DNA of 64,000 nt from contig NZ_JACVWU010000002.1 in assembly GCF_014596915.1 (NCBI RefSeq), forward strand, positions 124,001 to 188,000, read 5' to 3'. Positions 50,415 through 58,923 of the stretch are shown here, in pieces (the first letter of the stretch is position 1; each line of letters opens with the position of its first letter). The translations under genes were made by a program, and so were the position numbers. The stretch is from Streptomyces sp. TRM68416 (GTDB taxonomy: Bacteria; Actinomycetota; Actinomycetes; Streptomycetales; Streptomycetaceae). The notes below the pieces were generated by a model that searched no databases, was not told the origin of the DNA, and saw only the letters and a list, made by a program, of their open reading frames with translations.

Positions 50415-53156
50415 TCACGGCATCTTGTCCCCGACCAGCGCCAGGTTCTGGATCGCCGCAAGCCCGTACAGCGCGGTCGCGTTCGTGGACACCCACGCGG
50501 CCTCGCTGCCGCCGACGAGGGCCGTCGGCCCCTCGATCTTCTTCGTGGACCAGTCGGTCGACTCCTTGTAGTCCCACGTGTCGCGGCTGCGGTAGAACTG
50601 CTGCCAGGCCCGCGCGGCCAGCCCGTCGTCACCCAACTGGACGGCGGCGTAGGCGTCCTGACGCGAGTGGCCCTGGAACAGCAGCAGCGTGCCGAAGTTC
50701 GAGCCGTACCGGGCGGCCTGTTCGGCCTTGCTGGCGTTGTAGTAGCGGCAGTAGTCCAGCCATGCCTCCTTGAACTTCGGCATGTCGACCTGGTCGATCA
50801 GCTCGGCGCACAGCTCGACCAGGCCGAACATCGCCGACAGGTGCGAGACGCCGACCTTGGGCTCCTCGTCGATCGCGAACTTCCCGGTGTCGAGGTCGTA
50901 GAGGGCGCTGCCCTGGACGAAGCCGTTGGGCTGGGCGGCGATGGTCTCCATGGTGGAGAGCACCCGGGCCTTGGCCTTCTTCCACTTGGGCCCGCGCCGT
51001 TCCCACTCGGTGAGCCAGGCGGAGACCAGCCCGGACCAGTCGGTGCCGAAGCCGATCGAGAGGGCGTTGCGGTCCGGCTCGTAGGGTTCGGTGCGGATCT
51101 TGCGGATGGGGTCGAGGACGAGGAACGTCTCGTCGGAGTCGACGTTGGCGTGCATGAGGTCGCCGACGCGTTCGTCCGCGGTGAGGAAGTAGTAGTAGCG
51201 GCGGTAGGTGGTGTTGGCGATGCGCTGCTGCTTGGCGCTGTCGGCGTAGTGCTGGACGCCGTGCCGGGTGCCGAGCCCCGCCCACTTGCCGATGTGGTAG
51301 ACGTCCACCTCACCGGTGTGCCGGGTCATGGCCTCCGCGAAGCGGAAGATGTCGGCGCGGCCGGAGCGCATGTACGCGAACCACAGCCAGAGGTCGGGCG
51401 ACAGCTCGGAGTTGTCCCAGGCGTAGCCTCCGACGTCGTAGCACCACTGGTGGCGGCTGGGGTCGTAGCTGTGCATGATGTCGCCGTAGTCCCAGAAGCC
51501 GTACCAACGGCGCATCTCCACCTGGTCCTTGTAGTAGGTGAAGAGGAAGTCGAGGTGGTCCTCGATCTTCGACTTGGCGTCGGTGGAGCGGTCCGGCTCG
51601 GAGAACAGCCCGCCGAACACGCCGGCCTTGATGAGTTGCTGGGGCGGTGCGGCGAGCTGGGGCGGGGTGCGGACGGCCTCGACCTGCCGGGCCATGGTCT
51701 CGGCGTCGGGCGTGGACTCGTGGGCCCAGAAGAGGAGTTCGCTGGTGCGGGCGATTCCGTAGGGGGTGCCGAAGCCGGGTTCGTAGTCCTCGTAGGTGAT
51801 GTTGAGGCCTTCGAGCTGTTCGGGGTAGGTGTCCTGGCCCATGCCGTCGTGGTAGAAGCGCAGGTCCATGGGCTGGGCCTCGGGCGACCAGAGCCAGAGG
51901 GTGACCTGGGCCTCGTCGGTCTGGGCGTCGCGGATGTCGAGCTGGGCGGGGTGCTTCTCCCAGAAGTCCCTGATGCCGAAGGCGAAGCCGCCGCTCGCGC
52001 CGCCGACGTATCCGAAGCCGCTGGCCCGTCGGCCGCCGCCCGCGGGGATCCAGCCGTGGCCCTTCTTGGTGCGCTTGCGTACGGCGAAGCCGTCGGCGGA
52101 GAGCTGGGAGAGGGTGTAGTCGCCCCACTCCGGGATGTACTGGAGGCGGGTGGTGACGCGCTGGTCCCAGGTTGAGGGGTCCGGCAGCTTCCTGCCCTCG
52201 AACTGCGCCTCCCGTACGACGGCTCCCGGGTCGCGGCGCAGTCCGGTGATGCCCTTGACCGCCTCGCGCAGCAGGCCGGTGCCCTCGCCGCCGATGCGGA
52301 TGTGGCGGTCGTAGGACTCGTCCCGCAGGGGGACGGTGAAGCGGACGCCGAGTCCGCGGATGAAGTCGCCGCTCGCCTTGCCGGGTTCCTGGGTGCCGTC
52401 GTAGGTGATGGTGTGCATCATGCGGAAGGACTCGGCGCCGGCGTAGAAGTAGAGCCGGATCGAGAAGGGCAGCCAACTGCGTGTGCCCTTGCGGTGTTTG
52501 CCGTCGATGCGGACGACCGCGCGGACGGGGCCGTCCTGTTCGACCTCGACCTCGCCGATGACGCTGTCGAACCGTTCGACCTTGGTGGCCGTCTGGTCGC
52601 CGTCCTCGATCTCGGGCTGGCGCAGGAGGACCAGCCGGCCGTCCTTGGCGATCTCGGTGCCGCCGCGGCGCACGGACTTGACGAGGACGGAGCCGCTCTT
52701 GCCGATCTTGGCGGTGATGACGCCGGTCGACACGTCGATGGTGCCGCCGCGCTTGTCGACGGTGACCTTCTTGGCGGGGGCCGCGGGCGTGCCGGGGGCG
52801 AGGGTGAGCTTGCCGGAGCCCGAGCCGACCGCGTGCGCGGTCCACTTCAGGGAGCCGTCGGGCCAGTAGGCGATCGGCCAGGACTGGACGGGGACGTCCT
52901 TGCCGTCGGCGTCCGTCAGCGCGAACGTCTGGTCCTTGTCGTAGGCGCCCTTGGGCCAGGGCACGCCCACGGTGGAGCCGGGAGCGGCGCCGAGGCCGCC
53001 CTTCTCCAGCCAGTCCAGGGTCACCGGTTCGGCGTCCGCTGCCGCAGCCGCGGGCGCGGCCTGCGCGCTCGACGTGCCGAGCGCCCAGCTGAACTGCGCG
53101 GCGGCTCCGGTGACGGCGGCCGTCTTGAGGAGGGATCTGCGGTCGATGGGGGACAT
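50415..53156 (-). CDS. Tat-exported exo-rhamnogalacturonan lyase-like protein (PL26/YetA type)
   Basis: A 913-residue secreted protein. Start MSPIDRRSLLKTAAVTG is a twin-arginine signal, with likely cleavage after SAQA near residue 33. The N-terminal RIFT-barrel signature follows (VPWPKGAYDKDQ; VPVQSWPIAYWPDGSLKW), then a central beta-sandwich (about 140-420) and a C-terminal alpha/alpha toroid with Trp/Tyr-rich motifs (RRWYGFWDYGDIMHSYD; GGYAWDNSELSPDLWLWF). This three-domain layout is that of PcRGLX/YetA-like proteins, which cleave rhamnogalacturonan from pectin. It ends the minus-strand operon with the ABC transporter and YesL-like genes. Specific substrate inferred, not proven. Confidence 0.88.
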   Translation of the reverse strand: MSPIDRRSLLKTAAVTGAAAQFSWALGTSSAQAAPAAAAADAEPVTLDWLEKGGLGAAPGSTVGVPWPKGAYDKDQTFALTDADGKDVPVQSWPIAYWPDGSLKWTAHAVGSGSGKLTLAPGTPAAPAKKVTVDKRGGTIDVSTGVITAKIGKSGSVLVKSVRRGGTEIAKDGRLVLLRQPEIEDGDQTATKVERFDSVIGEVEVEQDGPVRAVVRIDGKHRKGTRSWLPFSIRLYFYAGAESFRMMHTITYDGTQEPGKASGDFIRGLGVRFTVPLRDESYDRHIRIGGEGTGLLREAVKGITGLRRDPGAVVREAQFEGRKLPDPSTWDQRVTTRLQYIPEWGDYTLSQLSADGFAVRKRTKKGHGWIPAGGGRRASGFGYVGGASGGFAFGIRDFWEKHPAQLDIRDAQTDEAQVTLWLWSPEAQPMDLRFYHDGMGQDTYPEQLEGLNITYEDYEPGFGTPYGIARTSELLFWAHESTPDAETMARQVEAVRTPPQLAAPPQQLIKAGVFGGLFSEPDRSTDAKSKIEDHLDFLFTYYKDQVEMRRWYGFWDYGDIMHSYDPSRHQWCYDVGGYAWDNSELSPDLWLWFAYMRSGRADIFRFAEAMTRHTGEVDVYHIGKWAGLGTRHGVQHYADSAKQQRIANTTYRRYYYFLTADERVGDLMHANVDSDETFLVLDPIRKIRTEPYEPDRNALSIGFGTDWSGLVSAWLTEWERRGPKWKKAKARVLSTMETIAAQPNGFVQGSALYDLDTGKFAIDEEPKVGVSHLSAMFGLVELCAELIDQVDMPKFKEAWLDYCRYYNASKAEQAARYGSNFGTLLLFQGHSRQDAYAAVQLGDDGLAARAWQQFYRSRDTWDYKESTDWSTKKIEGPTALVGGSEAAWVSTNATALYGLAAIQNLALVGDKMP

Positions 53157-53270
53157 CGCCTTTCCTTTCCGTGCGGGTGGATCGGGGCAGGGCAAAGGTG
53201 TGCGGTCAGGGGCATGACAGAGAGAGGTACGGCGCCCAGGGCGCCGACCCGGTGGCGAGGGCGCCGCCGG

Positions 53271-53861
53271 TCAGCGGCGCCGGTACCGCTCCTCGACGGC
53301 GACGGCCGCCGCGGCGACGGCCCCGAGGACGGGGACCGCCAGGGGGGTGACGAAGGCACCGGACAGGGCTACGACGGCCAGGCCGCCGACGATCAGGAAG
53401 GACCCGGCGGGGTCGAGCACGGTCCGGCGCACGGCGGCCGGGAGCAGCGCCCGCCAGGACGCGTCCGGCGTCCAGACGGCAGCCGCCCGCAGCAGCGCCA
53501 CGGTCAGCCCGATCAGTGCGAACAGACCGACGGCCCCGACGAACCGCCCGCCGGGCAGGCCGGCCCGGGCGGCCAGGACGTCCACCCAGACCGCGGCGGC
53601 CACCGCCCAGCCGGCGAGCCCGGCGGCCCACCCGCCGCGCACGGCCGCCCGGAAGTCCGCGACGAACTCCCGCCACCCGCCGCCCTCGTGGCCGATGCGG
53701 CGCCGCAGGTGCCGGGCGCCGGCCGCGAAGGCGGCGGGATACGTGACGACTCCGAGGCAGCCCACGGCGATCCACACCCCGGTGAGCAGCGTCTCGGCGA
53801 AGACGGAGAACCGCTCGCCGAACACGGACTCCTTGCGTGCCTTCACGCGTGCCTGCGCCAT
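53271..53861 (-). CDS. YesL/DUF624-like membrane protein
   Basis: A 196-residue protein with four or five hydrophobic segments and the YesL-type stretch LGVVTYPAAFAAGARHLRRR in the first loop. In Bacillus subtilis YesL is encoded next to a rhamnogalacturonan transporter and lyase genes; the same association occurs here. The biochemical role of YesL proteins is unsettled. It lies between the second permease gene (27 bp) and the lyase gene (114 bp). Confidence 0.85.
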   Translation of the reverse strand: MAQARVKARKESVFGERFSVFAETLLTGVWIAVGCLGVVTYPAAFAAGARHLRRRIGHEGGGWREFVADFRAAVRGGWAAGLAGWAVAAAVWVDVLAARAGLPGGRFVGAVGLFALIGLTVALLRAAAVWTPDASWRALLPAAVRRTVLDPAGSFLIVGGLAVVALSGAFVTPLAVPVLGAVAAAAVAVEERYRRR

Positions 53862-53888
53862 GGTGAACGCCTCAGCCCTTTCGCTCGC

Positions 53889-54761
53889 CTACTTGAGTCC
53901 GGAGGTCGCCATGCCGTCGATGAGATAGCGCTGGAAGGCCATGAAGAAGGCGATGACCGGGATCAACGCCACCAGCGACATCGCGATCATGCTGCCGTAG
54001 TTGGAGATGCCCTCCTGGTCGCGGAACATCATCAGGCCGAGCGAGACGGTGTACTTCTCGGGGGTGTTGAGGTAGATCAACGGCCCCATGAAGTCGTTCC
54101 AGGCGTTGATGAAGGTGAAGATCGCGCTGGTGATGAGGGCGGGACGGGCCAGCGGCAGCACGATGGACCAGTAGGTCCTGAAGTGTCCGCAGCCGTCGAG
54201 CTTGGCGGCCTCGTCCAGCTCGCGCGGCAGCCCGCGCATGAACTGCACCATCAGGAAGACGAAGAACGCCTCCGTGGCCAGGAACTTGCCCGCGACGAGC
54301 GGCACCAGGGTGTCGGTGAGCTCCAGGTTCCGGAAGAGCACGTACTGCGGGATGAGCAGAACGTGGTACGGCAGCAGCAGCGTGCCGATCATCAGGGTGA
54401 ACAGCAGGTTCCGCCCGGCGAACCGGATCTTGGCGAAGGCGTACGCGGTCAGCGAGCTGGACAGCACGACACCGGCCACGGCGAGGACCGCGTACATCAG
54501 CGAGTTCCAGAAGAAGCTGCTGATGGAGATGCCGGAGATGCCGTCGGCGAGTCCGGAGAAGTTCTCCCAGACCGGGTCGGTGGGCAGCAGGTCGAGGCTG
54601 GCGATGATGTCCTTGCTCGGCTTGAACGAGGCACCGACCACCCAGACCACGGGGTACAGGACGACCGCGAGGACCAGGAGCGCGCCCACGTGCCAGGCGA
54701 TCGATCCGGTGCGCCGCCGCTCGTTCGCGGTGCGCCGGGCGGGCGTGGTGGCAGTGGTCAC
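53889..54761 (-). CDS. Carbohydrate ABC transporter permease (MalG-type)
   Basis: A 290-residue permease with six spans and the MalG-type EAA loop ELDEAAKLDGCGHFRTYWSI, ending in ILP-like VLPLARPAL, near residue 190. The C-terminus DGMATSGLK is typical of the family. The GTG at 54761 overlaps the stop of the first permease gene (GTGA). No ATPase gene is present in the operon, so a shared MsiK-type ATPase encoded elsewhere probably powers it, as is common in streptomycetes. Confidence 0.95.
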   Translation of the reverse strand: MTTATTPARRTANERRRTGSIAWHVGALLVLAVVLYPVVWVVGASFKPSKDIIASLDLLPTDPVWENFSGLADGISGISISSFFWNSLMYAVLAVAGVVLSSSLTAYAFAKIRFAGRNLLFTLMIGTLLLPYHVLLIPQYVLFRNLELTDTLVPLVAGKFLATEAFFVFLMVQFMRGLPRELDEAAKLDGCGHFRTYWSIVLPLARPALITSAIFTFINAWNDFMGPLIYLNTPEKYTVSLGLMMFRDQEGISNYGSMIAMSLVALIPVIAFFMAFQRYLIDGMATSGLK

Positions 54762-55714
54762 TTGGCGGCCTCCTCGTAGTGCACCCACTTCTTCTGCGAC
54801 CAGAACAGGACCGCCGTGACGAGCGCCACCGCGACCACCAGCGTCCAGGCCATCGCGGAGGCGAAGCCCATCTGGGCCTCCTTGAAGCCCTTCTGGTACA
54901 GGTAGCAGGTGTAGACGAGCGTGGCGTCGGCGGGCCCGCACCGGGTGTCGGAGACGACGTAGGCCGAGCCGAACACCTGGAACGCGTGGATGGACTCCAG
55001 CAGTACGTTGAAGAAGAGCACCGGGGAGATCATCGGCAGCGTGATGTTCCAGAACCGCCGCAGGGGACCGGCCCCGTCCACCTCGGCGGCCTCGTACAGC
55101 TCGCGCGGGACCTGCTTGAGGCCGGCGAGGAAGATGACCATCGGGGCGCCGAACTGCCAGATGCTCAGGGCCACCAGGGCGTAGAGGACATAGTCCGGGT
55201 TGCCGATCCAGCCGCCGACCTCGACGCCGAAGATCTTCTGTGAACGGTCCACGATCGCGTCGTCCGAGAACAGCGCCCGCCATACGAAGCCCACGGAGAC
55301 GCTGGCGCCGATGAGCGAGGGCATGTAGAACGCGGCCCGGTACAGGCCCTGTCCGCGCCGGCTCTGCGCGAGCAGCAGGGCGACGCCGAGGGCGAGCAGC
55401 AGCTTCAGCGGGGTGGCCACGACGACGTACTTGAGCGTGACCTCGACCGACCTCTGCCAGCGCGGGTCCTGGAACATCGTCGTGAAGTTGTCCAGACCGA
55501 CCCACTGGGGCGGCGTGAACAGGTTGTAGCTGGTGAACGCGTAGTACAGCGACGCGATCATCGGCCCCGCCGTGAGCAGCAGGAACCCCGCGATCCACGG
55601 CGACATGAAGAGGTAGCCGGCGAGGTTCTCGCGGCGCCGCCCGCGCCGCCCGGCACCGGGAGCGGCGGACCGCTTCCCGGCCAGGCGCACGGGCGCTTCC
55701 TTGACGAGCGTCAT
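54758..55714 (-). CDS. Carbohydrate ABC transporter permease (MalF-type)
   Basis: A 318-residue permease with six spans. The first begins LAGYLFMSPWIAGFLLLTAGP, a hallmark of MalF/LacF-type sugar permeases, and the EAA loop reads ELYEAAEVDGAGPLRRFWNI. It partners the following MalG-type permease; its stop overlaps that start by 4 bp. It begins 14 bp after the binding-protein stop. Confidence 0.95.
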   Translation of the reverse strand: MTLVKEAPVRLAGKRSAAPGAGRRGRRRENLAGYLFMSPWIAGFLLLTAGPMIASLYYAFTSYNLFTPPQWVGLDNFTTMFQDPRWQRSVEVTLKYVVVATPLKLLLALGVALLLAQSRRGQGLYRAAFYMPSLIGASVSVGFVWRALFSDDAIVDRSQKIFGVEVGGWIGNPDYVLYALVALSIWQFGAPMVIFLAGLKQVPRELYEAAEVDGAGPLRRFWNITLPMISPVLFFNVLLESIHAFQVFGSAYVVSDTRCGPADATLVYTCYLYQKGFKEAQMGFASAMAWTLVVAVALVTAVLFWSQKKWVHYEEAAK

Positions 55715-55728
55715 GGTGGTACGTCCCC

Positions 55729-57018
55729 TCAGCCCGCGAACGCGGCCTTGGCTTCGTTGAACAGCGCCTTGGCGGCGTCGGCCGGCTTGGTCTTGCCCTG
55801 GGCGATCTCACCGCCGAGGCGCAGGAACGCCGCCTCGATGACGTCGGCGCCGGACGGGTGCGGGGTGATCTTCCCGAGCACTCCGGCCGCGGCGACCTCC
55901 TCCTCGTACGCCTTGACGCCCTTGTTGTTGTCGTCGGTGGGCGTGAACGCCTCGTACTGCTCGGTCGTGGCGAGGATGCCGCGGTCGTAGCCCATGATCC
56001 TGCCGACCTCGGGGTCGTGGACCATGAAGTCGATGAACTGGGCTACCTCCTTGGGGTGCTTGGTCCCGGAGAAGCCGCTGAGCATCAGCGAACCGAGGTA
56101 CTGGCCCGTCTCCTTGCCGTCCGTGGTGGGGATCGGCGCGAGCCCGTAGTCCGACTCGCCCTCGCCCTCGTAGCGGATGGAGAAGTTGTCCCAGGTGAAC
56201 TCGGAGGCGGCGAGGCCGGCCGAGAGACCGGACTTGGGCGCGACCTGCTCGATCTTCTTGGGGTCGGCGACGAGCCCGGAGCGCACGCGCTTGTAGCCGT
56301 CCTCCCACCACTGCGTCAGATCGTCCTCGGTGAAGCCGAGATCGGAGTCGGTGAAGAACGCCTTGCCGTTCTGACGGAGATACAGGTCGTAGAGGTACAT
56401 GATGCCGAAGTAGCCGGTGTCACCGGCGATCTTCAGCTTGTCCTGGATCGTCTGGAGCGCGTCGAAGTACTCGTCCCAGGTCCAGCCCATCTTCGGCTCG
56501 ACGCCCGCCTTCTTGAAGGCCTTGAGGTCGATGACGAGGGCCATGGTGTTGGCGCCGACCGGGATGCCGAGCTGCTTGCCGTCGACCTGACCGTTCGCCA
56601 GAACGCCGTTGCGGAAGTTCTCCAGGCTCAGATTCCCCGCGTCCGCCTGGGTCTTGAGATCCAGCAGAACACCACGCTTGTCGTACTTGCGCAGGAAGCC
56701 GACCGCATTCTGGAAAACGTCCGGCGGATTACCGCCGGAGGCCTGCGTCTGGAACTTCTCCCAGAACGCGGCATAGTCGGTGAATTCCGGCTTGATCTTG
56801 ATCTTCGGATACTTCTTCTCGAAGAGGTCGATCGTCTTCTTGATGGCGATGGTGCGCGGCTCGCCACCCCACCACGCGTAACGGAGTGTCACCGTCCCGT
56901 TTCCGGAACCGCTGCCGTCGCCGCCGCACCCCGTCGTCGCGGCCAGCCCCAGCGTGGCCGCCGATGCGCCGGCCACCTTCAGGATCGTTCGCCTCTCAAC
57001 ATTCCTGCTGGTTCCCAT
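55729..57018 (-). CDS. Sugar-binding lipoprotein of an ABC importer
   Basis: A 429-residue family 1 extracellular binding protein. The N-terminus combines a twin-arginine motif (ERRTILK, Arg9-Arg10) with a lipobox ending TTGC (Cys31), so it is probably a Tat-exported lipoprotein. The mature part shows LRYAWWGGEPRT, FEKKYPKIKIK and the ligand-cleft segment IPVGANTMALV. The start MGTSRNVERR at 57018 has GGGAGG 10 nt upstream. A longer open frame reaches 57087 but would run through the LacI-type operators. First gene of the rhamnogalacturonan-type operon. Confidence 0.95.
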   Translation of the reverse strand: MGTSRNVERRTILKVAGASAATLGLAATTGCGGDGSGSGNGTVTLRYAWWGGEPRTIAIKKTIDLFEKKYPKIKIKPEFTDYAAFWEKFQTQASGGNPPDVFQNAVGFLRKYDKRGVLLDLKTQADAGNLSLENFRNGVLANGQVDGKQLGIPVGANTMALVIDLKAFKKAGVEPKMGWTWDEYFDALQTIQDKLKIAGDTGYFGIMYLYDLYLRQNGKAFFTDSDLGFTEDDLTQWWEDGYKRVRSGLVADPKKIEQVAPKSGLSAGLAASEFTWDNFSIRYEGEGESDYGLAPIPTTDGKETGQYLGSLMLSGFSGTKHPKEVAQFIDFMVHDPEVGRIMGYDRGILATTEQYEAFTPTDDNNKGVKAYEEEVAAAGVLGKITPHPSGADVIEAAFLRLGGEIAQGKTKPADAAKALFNEAKAAFAG

Positions 57019-57056
57019 GGTTGGGCCGCCTCCCCGCAGCGTCATCGCCGCCTGCA

Positions 57057-57081
57057 TGAATCGTTTCAAGTAAGCGCTTGC
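57057..57081. promoter_or_regulatory. Two adjacent LacI-family operators
   Basis: TGAATCGTTTCA (57057-57068, 10 of 12 symmetric) and GTAAGCGCTTGC (57070-57081, 10 of 12 symmetric, core AAGCGCTT) have the central CG palindromes bound by LacI/GalR repressors. Their centres are 13 bp apart. They lie 39-63 bp upstream of the binding-protein start. No LacI-family gene is encoded in the window, so the regulator is elsewhere. The interval 57082-57382 shows no gene or other feature I can support. Confidence 0.75.
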
Positions 57082-57382
57082 TGGCACAAGTTACGGAGGG
57101 GCTCGTGGTGCGTCAATGATTCGGACAGGAATTTCTTGGAGACCGCCCCGGCGCGCCGGTGCCACCGAGGAACCGGGGAGCACCCCCGGCGGGACGGCTT
57201 CGCAGGTGGGAGGCTTGGGGCCGACTGCCCGAACAGGGCGGAAGGGGGCGCACGGCGGGGCGGGTCGGCCGAAAGTCGCCCACGGGGCCGCCGCCTGACG
57301 GGACGACGGATCACGCCGACCAGGGCGGGGTGGCGCGCCCGTCCGCCGGGACCGCGCGCGTCGAGATCGTGGCCACGAACGA

Positions 57383-57418
57383 CGGCGGCCCGTCTGCAGT
57401 GATGCAGACGGGCCGCCG
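57383..57418. terminator. Terminator downstream of tRNA-Val copy 2
   Basis: A perfect 16-bp stem (CGGCGGCCCGTCTGCA with its complement) and 4-nt loop, 8 nt past the 3' end of the minus-strand tRNA. Confidence 0.88.
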
Positions 57419-57426
57419 ACTCCGGG

Positions 57427-57498
57427 TGGGCGATACTGGGTTCGAACCAGTGACCTCTTCGGTGTGAACGAAGCGCTCTCCCACTGAGCTAATCGCCC
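57427..57498 (-). tRNA. tRNA-Val (anticodon CAC), copy 2
   Basis: All 72 nt are identical to the gene at 47072-47143, with anticodon loop TTCACAC and no encoded CCA. Flanking identity stops within about three bases on either side, so it is a gene-sized duplicate rather than a long segmental one. Confidence 0.97.
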
Positions 57499-57586
57499 GG
57501 GCGCAGGAAGAACATTACCCCATGTCAGGGGGTGCCTGTGACCAGCACGGACGAGCACCGGCCGGCACCCGCACCCCCGTCACGGA

Positions 57587-58036
57587 TCACTGGTTCTTGA
57601 TCTTCCAGGGCATCTCGAAACCGAACTTCCACAGGTACACGCCGACGATGACGGCCACGATCACGAGGCCGATCGACGTCAGGATGATGTTCCGGCGCCT
57701 GACCTTGGGGTCGAGGGCACGCTGTGCCGCCTCGGTGACCTTGCGCTTGGTCCAGCGCAGCACCAGCTGGGCCCAGACGAACTCGGTTGCCCAGATCGCC
57801 ATGCCGCCGAAGATCACGACCCAGCCGGGTCCGGGCAGCGGCAGCATGATGATGCCGGTGATCACGACGGCGAGGCCGATGATGAAGACGCCCACCTGCC
57901 AGCTCAGATGCAGAAGACGGCGCGCCTTGACGAATTCGGGTGCTCTGGAGCCGAGCGGCTGCTCCTTCACACCGTCCACTTCGATCCTGTTCGAGGCCAT
58001 GGCCACCTCGCCACCCTCGTCACTCCCCGTGTTCAT
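57587..58036 (-). CDS. PGPGW-motif transmembrane protein (TIGR02611-like)
   Basis: A 149-residue protein with three spans. The first pair encloses the diagnostic LPLPGPGWVVIFGGMAIWA segment (PGPGW family) and the third lies near the C-terminus (IILTSIGLVIVAVIVGVYLW). A basic linker (RWTKRKVTEAAQRALDPKVRRR) connects them. The start MNTGSDEGG at 58036 fits family length; MASNRIEVDG 12 codons later is possible. It is upstream of, and divergent from, ssgB. Function unknown. Confidence 0.88.
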   Translation of the reverse strand: MNTGSDEGGEVAMASNRIEVDGVKEQPLGSRAPEFVKARRLLHLSWQVGVFIIGLAVVITGIIMLPLPGPGWVVIFGGMAIWATEFVWAQLVLRWTKRKVTEAAQRALDPKVRRRNIILTSIGLVIVAVIVGVYLWKFGFEMPWKIKNQ

Positions 58037-58227
58037 ACGGCCAAACCCTACCCGAGAGAAACCGGTCACCGAAATGGTCGTACCTCGCGAACGGCGTCTC
58101 GGCCGGAAGAGTTACGTAAAGACACGCAAAACACTCAGAGGGGTTTACAACGGCACCGTAGGTGGCATGTCGATTTCGCCGACGTGCGAATCCCCGAGCG
58201 CACACTGAGCGAAAGGCCCTGGCGCTT

Positions 58228-58641
58228 ATGAACACCACGGTCAGCTGCGAGCTGCACCTGCGCCTCGTTGTGTCGAGCGAGTCCTCCCTGCCTGTCCCCG
58301 CAGGCCTGCGGTACGACACGGCCGACCCCTACGCCGTGCACGCCACCTTCCACACCGGAGCCGAGGAGACCGTCGAGTGGGTGTTCGCCCGCGACCTCCT
58401 CGCCGAGGGCCTCCACCGGCCCACCGGGACCGGCGACGTCCGTGTCTGGCCGTCACGCAGCCACGGTCAGGGAGTCGTCTGCATCGCCCTGAGCTCCCCG
58501 GAGGGCGAAGCCCTGCTGGAGGCCCCGGCGCGAGCCCTGGAGTCCTTCCTGAAGCGAACGGACGCCGCCGTGCCGCCCGGCACGGAGCACCGGCACTTCG
58601 ATCTCGACCAGGAGCTCTCCCACATCCTGGCGGAGAGCTAG
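58228..58641 (+). CDS. ssgB: Sporulation-specific cell division regulator SsgB
   Basis: A 137-residue SALP-family protein (MNTTVSCELHLRLVVSSES) that recruits FtsZ to septation sites in aerial hyphae. The sequence is nearly invariant among streptomycetes, and this one looks complete, ending HILAES. Start at 58228 gives the canonical length. In S. coelicolor ssgB is reported to depend on the stress sigma factor SigH. A GTTT-N14-GGTGGC pair at 58143-58166 is a weak candidate for such a promoter. Confidence 0.98.
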   Translation: MNTTVSCELHLRLVVSSESSLPVPAGLRYDTADPYAVHATFHTGAEETVEWVFARDLLAEGLHRPTGTGDVRVWPSRSHGQGVVCIALSSPEGEALLEAPARALESFLKRTDAAVPPGTEHRHFDLDQELSHILAES

Positions 58642-58717
58642 GCGGGGCGCCCACGAAGCCGCCCGGCGCCGTCCACTCGGGGAGACGGCTCGGGCCACGA
58701 CAACCGCATACGGTATG

Positions 58718-58760
58718 CACCGACGCCGTCACGCGAGGCTCTCGCGTGACGGCGTCGGTG
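58718..58760. terminator. Very strong 20-bp hairpin after ssgB
   Basis: A perfect 20-bp stem (CACCGACGCCGTCACGCGAG with its complement) around GCT, followed by TCTTT, 77 nt past the ssgB stop. It isolates ssgB from the next plus-strand gene. Confidence 0.92.
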
Positions 58761-58923
58761 TCTTTCGTCCGTGGGACCGCGACCCTGACAGCACCACTCG
58801 CAGCGCCACTCGGTTGCTCTCGGCTACCACTGGCACCTCGGGGCCGACCGAGTTGCCGTGGAGCCACTACCATCGGCCAGCATCGGCGGGCGTCCGCCCG
58901 ACCCTCATGCCAGGGAGCGAAAC

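Noticed and set aside
57100-57382. Small plus-strand gene (60-aa frame at 57116)
   Set aside because: No hydrophobic or domain signal, no ribosome site and atypical Gly/Arg/Ala composition.
47072-57498. Integrated mobile element with tRNA attachment sites
   Set aside because: No integrase, excisionase or att-like direct repeat other than the whole tRNA genes themselves; kept only as a low-confidence island hypothesis.
57091-57558. 155-aa minus-strand frame across tRNA-Val
   Set aside because: It reads through the tRNA gene and gives the well-known tRNA-derived pseudo-peptide; the same artefact appears at 46947-47186.
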